DNA of 6,118 nt from Phycisphaerales bacterium (GCA_026982035.1 JALSHW010000025.1:1-6118); one strand, 5' to 3'. Counted from the stretch's first letter, positions 1 to 5,807 are shown. Translations and numbers: made by a program. The notes: generated by a model not told the origin, from the letters alone.

Positions 1-139
1 CGAGTTCGTTGAGATCACGAAAGATCGTCCGCTCATCAACGCCACATTCGGCAGCAAGCTCGGCCGGCGTACATTTCTGCCCGGATTGAATGAGCGTCAG
101 GACATTGAGCAAACGATGGATGCGTGTGTACTTGGCCAT
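1..139 (-). CDS. HTH transcriptional regulator, WYL/DeoR type (N-terminal part only)
   Basis: This gene is cut by the left edge; only its first 46 residues are visible, starting MAKYTRIHRLLNVLTLIQSG. The visible part is a winged helix-turn-helix: a first helix (residues 6-18), then TPAELAAECGVDERTIFRDL (24-43), the pattern of DeoR/HTH_11 DNA-binding domains that begin WYL-domain regulators. The start is fixed by an in-frame TAA three codons upstream of the ATG. No clear Shine-Dalgarno precedes it, so the mRNA may be nearly leaderless. In the family the missing C-terminal part usually carries a WYL ligand-sensing domain and the protein acts as a repressor or activator; that part is not seen here. 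It lies in the same orientation as the nuclease gene 217 nt upstream and could regulate the neighbouring genes (inference). A DeoR-type sugar regulator without WYL is the main alternative. Confidence 0.8.
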   Translation of the reverse strand, partial: MAKYTRIHRLLNVLTLIQSGQKCTPAELAAECGVDERTIFRDLNEL

Positions 140-207
140 GCTGTATTATGGCAGCCGCCGCTCGACCATTCTGCATATTGCTGCGTTGATGCTGCAATTC
201 AAGTCGA

Positions 208-250
208 AACTCCCCGGCTATCCACACGAAATGGACCACGCCGGGGAGTT
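208..250. terminator. GC-rich inverted repeat, possible terminator
   Basis: Perfect 11-bp arms AACTCCCCGGC (208-218) and GCCGGGGAGTT (240-250) flank a 21-nt loop, in which TCCA and TGGA can add a short inner stem. It sits about 107 nt beyond the stop of the nuclease gene and about 70 nt before the start of the regulator gene, both on the minus strand. Read on that strand the stem is followed by only TTTC, so the U-tract is poor. It may terminate the nuclease transcript or act as an operator; the sequence alone does not separate these. Confidence 0.45.
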
Positions 251-356
251 ATTCATCCAATGATCGGCCACCCGATTCTGTATCTTGCAGACGGCAATCG
301 TAGTTGATTGCCCGCCTGTTGTTCAAAGTGGTTGCTTCGCAGGTGACATGATGGTG

Positions 357-1718
357 TCAGTCTTCCAGCCCGAAATCCGGCCTGAAAGTTCTCTGAATTA
401 AATGTTCCAAATCTCCACGATCCTGCTCGCCCGATTTGAACGCATTATCTAGCCAAGAATGGACTTTTAAGGGATCTGGGTGATGCCGCTTAGGAGGCAC
501 AATCAATGTCCAAGTATCAGCATTGCTTGGATCGTCAAATGTCACCAAGCCGACTCCGAATCTTTGTGCTTCCGCAAGAATGCGACCCCCTTGAGGAACT
601 TCCTGAAGCAACTCGTCCGTTCCTTTGCAATGGATGAAGAAATACGATCGGTGAGCAATCGCCGTATGAGCGGCCGCCTCATGCACGCCGGTGACATCAA
701 CACATCCCCTTTTCTTCACCTCAAAGGTGACAACTTCAAGAAATGGGCCCATCAATTCTAGATCTTCCGCGATTACCATTGTCATATCTGGGACACCCCA
801 TTTCCCCCGATTGGCCCCCTTTCTATTTGAAGAGTTTGTAATGACATAATTGGCGGGGGATCCCCCATCTTCCTCATCTTCCCCATTGAATAATTCAAGT
901 TCACCCATTGCCCAGTCTTTCCGAATGGCACTGATAAGCGGAGCGTATAATGATTTCTCATCGGGGTATAAAGGAGCCGTATCCAACGGACCAGGCTGAG
1001 CGAGGCCAACCTCAACCGGCAACTCAACTTGCTCAATATTCTCTTCGTCAATGATGGGCTGTAGACGATATACCAATCCGCCCTTGCACGGCCCTTTGGC
1101 GATATCACCCCGGTCAAGAAGAAAGCTACGGATTTTCCAGTATAAATCATGATCGTCCTCACCCAATAGGGGATCTGATTGGAACCATTCATTTCGCAGT
1201 TTCCCGTTCGTGATCGTTGAGCCATCAGATGGTATGAGATTGAACATAGAAACCACGAGTTCTTCTTCACGCCTATGTTGGGCCTCGTTAGATCTGCCGA
1301 TCATCCCTCCACGCCCTCGTCCCTTTCTAGCACGACCTTGCTCAATCAGTCTGTCTCTATACGCTTCAAATATTCGCAAAGGGATAAACTGATCTAGCGC
1401 AGTTCTCCATTGAGAATACGCGCTTCGATAGGTGATTTTTTGCTCGTCCACCTCAGGCAATATCCCAAATAGCCTGTCGAGCCAATCTTGAGTAAATTGA
1501 ATTTCAACTAACCGATATGTCCCTCCACCTGCTCCCGCACGCTTTGAGATTTTTTTGTCTCGAACCAACTCATCACGCAACCTATCGAACTCTTCCTTTG
1601 TCGCTTGATCTGGCGTCAACCTGGCCTCCCAACAATCGCGAAGTGATTGGTTGTTGATGCTTGAACCGTCCGCTGGCACGCATTCAAACAGGTGGCTTTT
1701 CTTTGTTTCGCTGTCCAT
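357..1718 (-). CDS. Triple winged-helix PD-(D/E)XK endonuclease-like protein
   Basis: This 453-residue soluble protein has two parts. Residues 10-70, 83-142 and 158-219 are three diverged copies of one unit: an LF/MF plus proline opening (P15, P88, P163), a conserved tryptophan (W30, W104, W178, exactly 74 apart), an R..L helix and a glycine-rich wing (GAGGG, GRGRGG, KGG) often ending in YRL. This fits tandem winged-helix DNA-binding domains. From about 255 to 410 lies a PD-(D/E)XK-like core: KWGVPDMTMV with P310-D311, a strand ending FEVKK with E333 and K335, then a helix with H346 and E347. The likely activity is metal-dependent DNA cleavage guided by the winged helices. The ATG has a good ribosome site, AAAGGGG at 1730-1724, 5 nt upstream. 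The AAA ATPase gene lies 192 nt upstream in the same direction and is a plausible partner. The fold assignment rests on motifs; no family name is recognised. Confidence 0.82.
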   Translation of the reverse strand: MDSETKKSHLFECVPADGSSINNQSLRDCWEARLTPDQATKEEFDRLRDELVRDKKISKRAGAGGGTYRLVEIQFTQDWLDRLFGILPEVDEQKITYRSAYSQWRTALDQFIPLRIFEAYRDRLIEQGRARKGRGRGGMIGRSNEAQHRREEELVVSMFNLIPSDGSTITNGKLRNEWFQSDPLLGEDDHDLYWKIRSFLLDRGDIAKGPCKGGLVYRLQPIIDEENIEQVELPVEVGLAQPGPLDTAPLYPDEKSLYAPLISAIRKDWAMGELELFNGEDEEDGGSPANYVITNSSNRKGANRGKWGVPDMTMVIAEDLELMGPFLEVVTFEVKKRGCVDVTGVHEAAAHTAIAHRSYFFIHCKGTDELLQEVPQGGRILAEAQRFGVGLVTFDDPSNADTWTLIVPPKRHHPDPLKVHSWLDNAFKSGEQDRGDLEHLIQRTFRPDFGLED

Positions 1719-1723
1719 TTCAT

Positions 1724-1730
1724 CCCCTTT
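1724..1730 (-). promoter_or_regulatory. Ribosome binding site of the winged-helix nuclease
   Basis: AAAGGGG on the minus strand, 5 nt before the ATG at 1718. It supports that start over the overlapping out-of-frame ATG located 5 nt upstream. Confidence 0.65.
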
Positions 1731-1767
1731 GCAAAGTACAGTTGTTTTGCTCTACTCAGAATCCTAT

Positions 1768-1840
1768 CCATCCGCCATCCGCCATCCGCCATCCGCCATC
1801 CGCCATCCGCCATCCGCCATCCGCCATCCGCCATCCGCCA
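1768..1840. repeat. Heptanucleotide tandem repeat, (CCATCCG)10.4
   Basis: Ten perfect consecutive copies of CCATCCG run from 1768 to 1837, followed by a partial CCA. Copies show no sequence variation, which suggests recent slippage or ongoing homogenisation. Because 7 is not a multiple of 3, every frame is open across it and yields seven-residue repeats (MADGGWR on the minus strand, SAIRHPP on the plus strand). These are translation artefacts. The array lies in the leader of the nuclease gene, about 50 nt upstream of its start codon, so copy number could alter its spacing or expression. Comparable heptamer arrays (STRR) are known in filamentous cyanobacteria with a different unit. Confidence 0.97.
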
Positions 1841-1846
1841 AGATTT

Positions 1847-1900
1847 TGACAAATTTGTGCCAAACGCATCATTTTTATCGCGTTTGGCACAAATGTGTCA
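1847..1900. repeat. Long inverted repeat / hairpin between AAA ATPase and nuclease genes
   Basis: The arms 1847-1867 and 1880-1900 are complementary over 20 of 21 positions around a 12-nt AT-rich loop; the conserved core is TTTGTGCCAAACGC. It begins 11 nt after the stop codon of the AAA gene on the minus strand. The stem is strong enough for a terminator or RNA-processing signal, but no run of T follows it on either strand (minus strand continues AAAATCTT), so it is not a standard intrinsic terminator. It could limit read-through from the ATPase gene into the nuclease gene, stabilise the upstream mRNA 3' end, or be a DNA operator or recombination site. Confidence 0.9.
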
Positions 1901-1910
1901 CTCTGGGTAC

Positions 1911-3185
1911 TCAACCAACCGCATTGGCGAAGCCGAAGGGCTGGTCGGATTTGAAGCCGCAGTCTTCCCAGGCCTCGCGGACATCCGAGGCGTCGAACTC
2001 TTCTTTGTTCGAGATGATCCGCAGCGTCTCGGCCAAGTCGCGCACCTGGGCGCCGGTCATGTCGTCGGTGAATCCGGTCGCAAGTTCGAGGGCCTCGGGC
2101 GTCAAGCGTTGAGGCAGGATCATGCGTTCAACGAGTTGGCTCCGTTCAGCATCAGGAAGTGGGCCGAACTTAAGCCGACGATCGAAGCGACCTGGGCGAT
2201 CGGCCAGCGCGGTCTCGACGACTTCTGGGCGGTTGGTTGTACCGACCCAGAGCACGCCGGGGACATTGCGAAGCCCATCCATGACCTGCATGAGTTCGGC
2301 CATGCTGGGGTTGCCGCCGCGCCGACGATCTGCACCGAAGATATCAATCTCCTCGATAAACACCACGCACGGCGCGGTCATCTCGATGAGTTCCTTGAGC
2401 ACATCAACACTTCCTTGCCGGCAGATTTGATCCGGCCCTGCGATACAGACTGACACGCCTTCGAGTTCGTTGGCGATGGCGCGGAGCAGCATACTCTTGC
2501 CACAGCCCGGCACGCCTTCGAGCAACACACCGCGTTGGCCGCGTGCGCCGCGTTCTTTGAGTTCAAGGACTTTCTTCGCATACCCGATGATGTGCCGATT
2601 GATGACTTGCGACTGATTCTCGGTGAGGATGACATCATCGAGCGTGATGTTGCCGTGGTCCATCAGTTTCCCGAAGAGATCAAAGGTATGGCCGCGAAGA
2701 TGATTGTTCGCCTTTGCGAATTCACAAAGCTTTGCAATCCACATCGAGGCATTGGGCGAGTACATCGAGATTTCGATATTACCATGATGGGTCGTTTCGA
2801 CACTGAGCACAAACCGCTCCTTTGATTCGTCATGCTCGACAAAGTAGGTCACATCCCGAGGTGTTCGGATTGGCCCGTCGATCGACTTCACGCTTCTGAA
2901 CTTTGCCATCTCGCCATGCTGCCCTGCAATTGAATGGATCGCGATCTTGTTTTCCTCAAAGAATGATGGAATACAGGCGGCGACAATGTCTCCTGCACCC
3001 GCTTCCATTTCCCAGTCCTCGTTCGAGGGCGGAGTCATCGTCCAATGATGAATCAGCCGATGGCCATCGCGGTCGTGGCTGTGAATCGACATGATCTCAG
3101 CAAAGTCCTGTGATGGCCCGCTCGCCTTGGAGGCCGCGACATCCTGCAATGCGATTTCAGTTGCTTGGCTTGTTTGGGTACTCAT
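1911..3185 (-). CDS. Classical AAA family ATPase with unknown N-terminal domain
   Basis: A 424-residue protein starting MSTQTSQATE. Residues 1 to about 175 form an N-terminal region with no recognised motif, perhaps a substrate or partner domain. From about 180 follows a classical AAA module of the FtsH/CDC48-like type: Walker A GVPGCGKS (224-231), Walker B VVFIEEID (274-281), sensor 1 GTTN (315-318), the second region of homology with RPGRFDRR (330-337, arginine fingers), and a GAQVRDL sensor-2 segment (378-384). It should form an ATP-driven ring that remodels proteins or nucleic acids. Two oddities: the usual Walker B aspartate is glutamate (E278), and the first pore-loop region (ICRQGS, 254-259) lacks the usual aromatic residue. 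There is no protease domain. The start at 3185 is set by AAGGAG 7 nt upstream; a longer reading adds 17 unlikely residues. The winged-helix nuclease gene follows in the same direction, suggesting a motor and nuclease pair (inference). Confidence 0.93.
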   Translation of the reverse strand: MSTQTSQATEIALQDVAASKASGPSQDFAEIMSIHSHDRDGHRLIHHWTMTPPSNEDWEMEAGAGDIVAACIPSFFEENKIAIHSIAGQHGEMAKFRSVKSIDGPIRTPRDVTYFVEHDESKERFVLSVETTHHGNIEISMYSPNASMWIAKLCEFAKANNHLRGHTFDLFGKLMDHGNITLDDVILTENQSQVINRHIIGYAKKVLELKERGARGQRGVLLEGVPGCGKSMLLRAIANELEGVSVCIAGPDQICRQGSVDVLKELIEMTAPCVVFIEEIDIFGADRRRGGNPSMAELMQVMDGLRNVPGVLWVGTTNRPEVVETALADRPGRFDRRLKFGPLPDAERSQLVERMILPQRLTPEALELATGFTDDMTGAQVRDLAETLRIISNKEEFDASDVREAWEDCGFKSDQPFGFANAVG

Positions 3186-3192
3186 GATGCTT

Positions 3193-3198
3193 CTCCTT
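3193..3198 (-). promoter_or_regulatory. Ribosome binding site of the AAA ATPase
   Basis: AAGGAG on the minus strand with 7-nt spacing to the ATG at 3185. It decides for this start over the in-frame upstream codon at 3236. Confidence 0.8.
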
Positions 3199-3564
3199 GT
3201 ATGATATTGCTTTGTTTCCAGCAGACAGCACGCCAAATAGCCAAGGCTAAGGGAGTGCTGGACGCAGAAACATATATGTGTTTAGACTGACAATGCACGC
3301 ACACAAAAACCGGCTTGCATCATCCAAATCCAAGTTGTCTTACCTATTCATTTTGCTCAGATTCATTCCGAGCCGCTTGCCCCAGACACGGTTCATAAGT
3401 GATGAACAGGCCGGGCTATGCACCGTGGCGGGATGATTGGACATCACCCGCTCGGTTGCAGTCGTTCCAAAGGTGAGGTTATGGATCAAACTCTTTAAGC
3501 ATGTATAGAGCATATGCAACTTCGATGGAAAAGCCAAGTGTTAGGACTCGTCAATTTTACACCG

Positions 3565-3584
3565 ACTGACAGCATGTTGTCAGT
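3565..3584. terminator. Small hairpin downstream of the HEPN gene, possible terminator
   Basis: ACTGACA (3565-3571) and TGTCAGT (3578-3584) form a 7-bp perfect stem with a 6-nt loop, about 50 nt past the HEPN stop codon on the minus strand. No T-run follows on that strand, so terminator function is weakly supported. Confidence 0.3.
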
Positions 3585-3632
3585 TTGCTGTCCGTTTCCA
3601 CTTCCAATACTGATTTGTCGATTCCTAATCTA

Positions 3633-4313
3633 TCATTGAGAGTCTATCGGCGGATAGCACAAGCTTCCCCAATCCTCTTGCCAGGCGTGATCAATGATGA
3701 TGGTGGAAACCGCATGAAGAAAAAGCTCAAGAAAATCAGCACACCGTCCGACCGCGACCCGGTTGAGCTTGCTGTCATAGGTGGCTGCCCCGTGAATCAG
3801 TTGGCAGCGAATGAGATAGACGCGGCTGAGTGTGATATCAAGGATCGGAATGAATCGCCCCTCAAAGTGCCACGAAGGAAGTTTCCTTGCCGAGTTCTGT
3901 GCTCTGCGTGCTTGGTCCTCGCTTGGATCTTGCCAAAAATACTTGTTGAGAAACTCATCACCCACAATCGCCTTGACAAGTTCACGGTTCTCCGTCAGCA
4001 GCTTCTGTATAAGGCCTTCTTGGTCCAATGTGTAGATCCGTTCAAGAAATGTGCCCAGCGAATACCGATCACCAATCGGCTCGCGGGCCTGGTCGTCCCA
4101 TCGACCATACAGACTGTTCAACGCGATCCAGTGATAGATCAGCTTTGGATCATCATGCCCAACGCCCGCGGCTTCAAGTTCCTCGATCCGCTCCATCCAG
4201 CTCCAACAACGATGCAGCCGAATCCGAATCGGGTTGTAGCGATCGTCAGAGGCCTCGCCTTCTTTGACGGGCTGCCAACGCTGACGAAGTTCCTGCACAG
4301 GTTGGTTCGGCAT
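3633..4313 (-). CDS. HEPN-domain protein, predicted RNase (Apea-like)
   Basis: A 226-residue helical protein starting MPNQPVQELR. Its C-terminal part carries the HEPN signature: after a helix (SRVYLIR) comes RCQLIH, an RX4H motif with R169 and H174, followed by G and an N-bearing segment, as in Apea-like HEPN proteins. The earlier YHWIALNSLYG (60-70) matches the N-terminal helix common in these families. Active HEPN proteins use the Arg-His pair to cleave RNA as dimers and are frequent in toxin-antitoxin and antiphage systems. Both residues are intact here. No partner antitoxin of the MNT type is visible. The chosen ATG has GGAG 5 nt upstream; a TTG nine codons earlier is less likely. The gene is divergent from the RecB/Cas4-like nuclease across 111 nt and lies 447 nt upstream of the AAA gene in the same direction. 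A non-catalytic structural HEPN role cannot be excluded. Confidence 0.82.
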   Translation of the reverse strand: MPNQPVQELRQRWQPVKEGEASDDRYNPIRIRLHRCWSWMERIEELEAAGVGHDDPKLIYHWIALNSLYGRWDDQAREPIGDRYSLGTFLERIYTLDQEGLIQKLLTENRELVKAIVGDEFLNKYFWQDPSEDQARRAQNSARKLPSWHFEGRFIPILDITLSRVYLIRCQLIHGAATYDSKLNRVAVGRCADFLELFLHAVSTIIIDHAWQEDWGSLCYPPIDSQ

Positions 4314-4318
4314 ACCGG

Positions 4319-4322
4319 CTCC
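4319..4322 (-). promoter_or_regulatory. Ribosome binding site of the HEPN gene
   Basis: GGAG on the minus strand, 5 nt before the ATG at 4313. It favours this ATG over the upstream in-frame TTG at 4340, which has no such site. Confidence 0.55.
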
Positions 4323-4349
4323 ATTCTCTATCAAATACAAAACCCCGCA

Positions 4350-4362
4350 TCACACGCTGTGA
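4350..4362. promoter_or_regulatory. Candidate operator palindrome in the divergent promoter region
   Basis: TCACACGCTGTGA is a 5+3+5 dyad. It lies where the -35 region of the plus-strand promoter would be and between two divergent genes, a typical place for a shared operator. The evidence is position and symmetry only; a 5-bp arm can occur by chance. Confidence 0.3.
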
Positions 4363-4379
4363 GCTTCGTTGAATCATAG

Positions 4380-4385
4380 TATACT
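4380..4385 (+). promoter_or_regulatory. Candidate -10 element for the RecB/Cas4-like nuclease
   Basis: TATACT matches the sigma-70 -10 consensus at five of six positions and lies 39 nt before the start codon, predicting a leader of about 30 nt. No good -35 hexamer is found 16-18 nt upstream; that position is occupied by the palindrome at 4350-4362, so activator dependence or repression is possible. Confidence 0.4.
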
Positions 4386-4413
4386 TTGGCTATCAAACAC
4401 GGCGCGTCATCTG

Positions 4414-4419
4414 AAGGGA
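4414..4419 (+). promoter_or_regulatory. Ribosome binding site of the RecB/Cas4-like nuclease
   Basis: AAGGGA with 5-nt spacing to the ATG at 4425. It decides for this start over an in-frame TTG 13 codons upstream. Confidence 0.7.
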
Positions 4420-4424
4420 CATCA

Positions 4425-5660
4425 ATGGCAACATATTCACACTCGAAAATCGAATGTTTCCGAAACTGCCCACGCCAGTATTACTATCGATATGTCGCCA
4501 AGCTCGAACTCGAAGAGGCACCGGGCCAAATCGCGCTGTTCTTTGGGTCACGCTGCCATGATGCACTCGAATGGCTCTATGGCCAAGTCAAACTCGGCGT
4601 CATCCCCACAAAGAAACAACTGCTCAAAGAGTTCGCCCGCATTTGGGATGATCAGTGGGAAGACGACATCGAGATTCGTGAACGAGGCATGACGCCTACA
4701 CGCTACCGCTCACTCGGCGATAAAATCGTCGGCGAGTATTACGACGCTCATCATCCATTCGACGACTCAACCACCATCGAACTCGAACAAATGGTACGGT
4801 TTGATCTCAATGCCAAGAAGAATATCCGCATGGTCGGCTACATCGACCGACTCGCCAAAGACGCCAAAGGCGTCTGGCATATCCACGACTACAAAACCAA
4901 CAAACGGCTTCCTACACAGGCCGACATGGACCAGAACCCGCAGCTTGCCTACTACGAAATCGGTATCCGACAGATGTGGCCAAAGATCAAAGAAGTTCAA
5001 CTCCACTGGCACTTCCTCCGCTTCGGCGAAACCATCACCTCCACCCGAACCAAACAACAACTCCGAGACCTCCGCAACGACGCGCTCAGCACCATCAGCG
5101 ACATCGCCGTTTGCGGCAAGGACGAAGACACCTTTGAGACAAACGAAACCGGACTCTGTAGCTACTGTGACTACCAAGAATCTTGCCCCATCACCAAGCA
5201 CGAGTTCCGAGTCAACGGCCTCCCAATCAACAAATACAAAAACGAACCCGGCGTCAAACTCGTCAACGCTTGGACCGAACTCAAAGAACAACGAAGCGAA
5301 CTTGAAGCACAAGTTGCAGAGCTCGACGAAGAAATAGCGAATATTCAAGACGCATTGATTGACTACGCCGAGAAAGAAGACGCAGAAATCGTCTGCGGCG
5401 ACGAACACGAAGCCACAATTCGATACATTGAAAAAATCAAGTTTCCAACCAAATCAAAGAACCTCGAAGAGCACACCAAAATGGAGCGCCAACTTCAAGA
5501 AACCCCATTCTGGGACATGGTCAGCGGCCTCGACCGCCACGCCCTGACCACACTCTGGAAACATCCTGAATCACTCGATCCAAAGCTTCGAAGAATCTTG
5601 AAGAAATTTGCTCTAGTTGAACAGGAAACAAAGGTAGGAATTCGTGGAAAGCGATCGTAA
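4425..5660 (+). CDS. RecB/Cas4-type PD-(D/E)XK nuclease with predicted Fe-S cluster and coiled-coil tail
   Basis: A 411-residue protein starting MATYSHSKIECFRNCPRQYY. The order of motifs is that of the RecB/AddB/Cas4 nuclease family (PDDEXK_1): an N-terminal S-K-I..F..CPRQY segment, GSRCHDALEW with H45, VGYIDRL with D141, HDYKTNK with D155 and K157, and NPQLAYYE with Q173. Four cysteines, C15 and C245-x2-C248-x5-C254, are placed as in the Fe-S cluster of Cas4 and AddB. These proteins cut or resect DNA ends with metal ions. Unlike a bare Cas4 (about 200 residues), it continues for about 150 residues: a charged heptad-rich coiled coil (about 283-318), then a segment of unknown fold. There is no helicase domain and no CRISPR array nearby, so a cas4 name is not justified. 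It is divergent from the HEPN gene. All core catalytic residues are present. It could serve defence, phage or plasmid DNA processing, or repair. Confidence 0.92.
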   Translation: MATYSHSKIECFRNCPRQYYYRYVAKLELEEAPGQIALFFGSRCHDALEWLYGQVKLGVIPTKKQLLKEFARIWDDQWEDDIEIRERGMTPTRYRSLGDKIVGEYYDAHHPFDDSTTIELEQMVRFDLNAKKNIRMVGYIDRLAKDAKGVWHIHDYKTNKRLPTQADMDQNPQLAYYEIGIRQMWPKIKEVQLHWHFLRFGETITSTRTKQQLRDLRNDALSTISDIAVCGKDEDTFETNETGLCSYCDYQESCPITKHEFRVNGLPINKYKNEPGVKLVNAWTELKEQRSELEAQVAELDEEIANIQDALIDYAEKEDAEIVCGDEHEATIRYIEKIKFPTKSKNLEEHTKMERQLQETPFWDMVSGLDRHALTTLWKHPESLDPKLRRILKKFALVEQETKVGIRGKRS

Positions 5661-5758
5661 GCTTTGTATGGCTTGTTCACCATTCCCAAAAAACACCGAC
5701 CTCGATATAAAAACAATCGTCCACCCATTCGAATTATCGTTTCAATAAAGCTTTCGAA

Positions 5759-5782
5759 GGTGTTGCGCTCCGGTGCAATACC
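5759..5782. terminator. Hairpin in the convergent spacer, possible bidirectional terminator
   Basis: GGTGTTGC (5759-5766) and GCAATACC (5775-5782) pair over 8 bp with one G-U wobble around GCTCCGGT. It lies about 100 nt after the nuclease stop and 26 nt after the stop of the convergent minus-strand gene. Neither side has a clean T-run, so termination is only suggested by position. Confidence 0.35.
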
Positions 5783-5807
5783 CGACTGACAAATGTGTGT
5801 ATCTCAC

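Larger units (their letters stand above)
3186..3632. other. 447-nt gene-free spacer with small hairpins
   Basis: I see no convincing gene here. The longest reading (minus strand, 3537-3340, 65 residues) starts with TTG, lacks a ribosome site and resembles nothing known. The right part holds short inverted repeats: GTTCAT/ATGAAC at 3391-3396 and 3402-3407, GCGGGATG with CATC..CCGC at 3428-3451, and ACTGACA/TGTCAGT at 3565-3571 and 3578-3584. The left part should contain the AAA gene promoter; a 10-bp palindrome ACATATATGT lies at 3270-3279, but no clear -35/-10 pair is visible. A decayed gene or an unrecognised small RNA is possible. Confidence 0.5.

Noticed and set aside
782..1270. 162-residue minus-strand reading in another frame of the winged-helix nuclease
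   Set aside because: It overlaps a better gene entirely and lacks the repeat pattern and any start signal.
1616..1852. Minus-strand reading with MADGGWR repeats, and plus-strand readings with SAIRHPP repeats
   Set aside because: They arise because a 7-bp repeat without stops is open in all frames; flanking parts only mirror the nuclease and AAA genes.
1883..1900. Sigma-54 type -24/-12 promoter (TTGGCAC then TGTCA)
   Set aside because: The required GC of the -12 element is absent, the motif appears on both strands only because of the hairpin, and no plus-strand gene follows.
1692..2453. 253-residue plus-strand reading across the repeat and into the AAA gene
   Set aside because: It is antisense to the AAA module, whose Walker and sensor motifs are unmistakable, and has no ribosome site or known domain.
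3186..3236. 17-residue N-terminal extension of the AAA ATPase
   Set aside because: AAGGAG lies 7 nt before the ATG at 3185; the extension would be encoded across that ribosome site and looks unlike protein.
3340..3537. 65-residue minus-strand small gene in the spacer
   Set aside because: TTG start, no ribosome site, no recognisable motif, composition unlike the neighbouring proteins.
3585..4379. 264-residue plus-strand reading opposite the HEPN gene
   Set aside because: The minus strand carries the HEPN signature and a ribosome site; the plus-strand reading shows no family motif.
4767..5408. 213-residue minus-strand reading inside the RecB/Cas4-like gene
   Set aside because: Valine- and phenylalanine-rich low-complexity shadow of a gene with complete nuclease motifs.
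4425..5660. Naming the nuclease cas4 and inferring a CRISPR locus
   Set aside because: There is no repeat-spacer array or other cas gene, and the protein is twice the length of typical Cas4.
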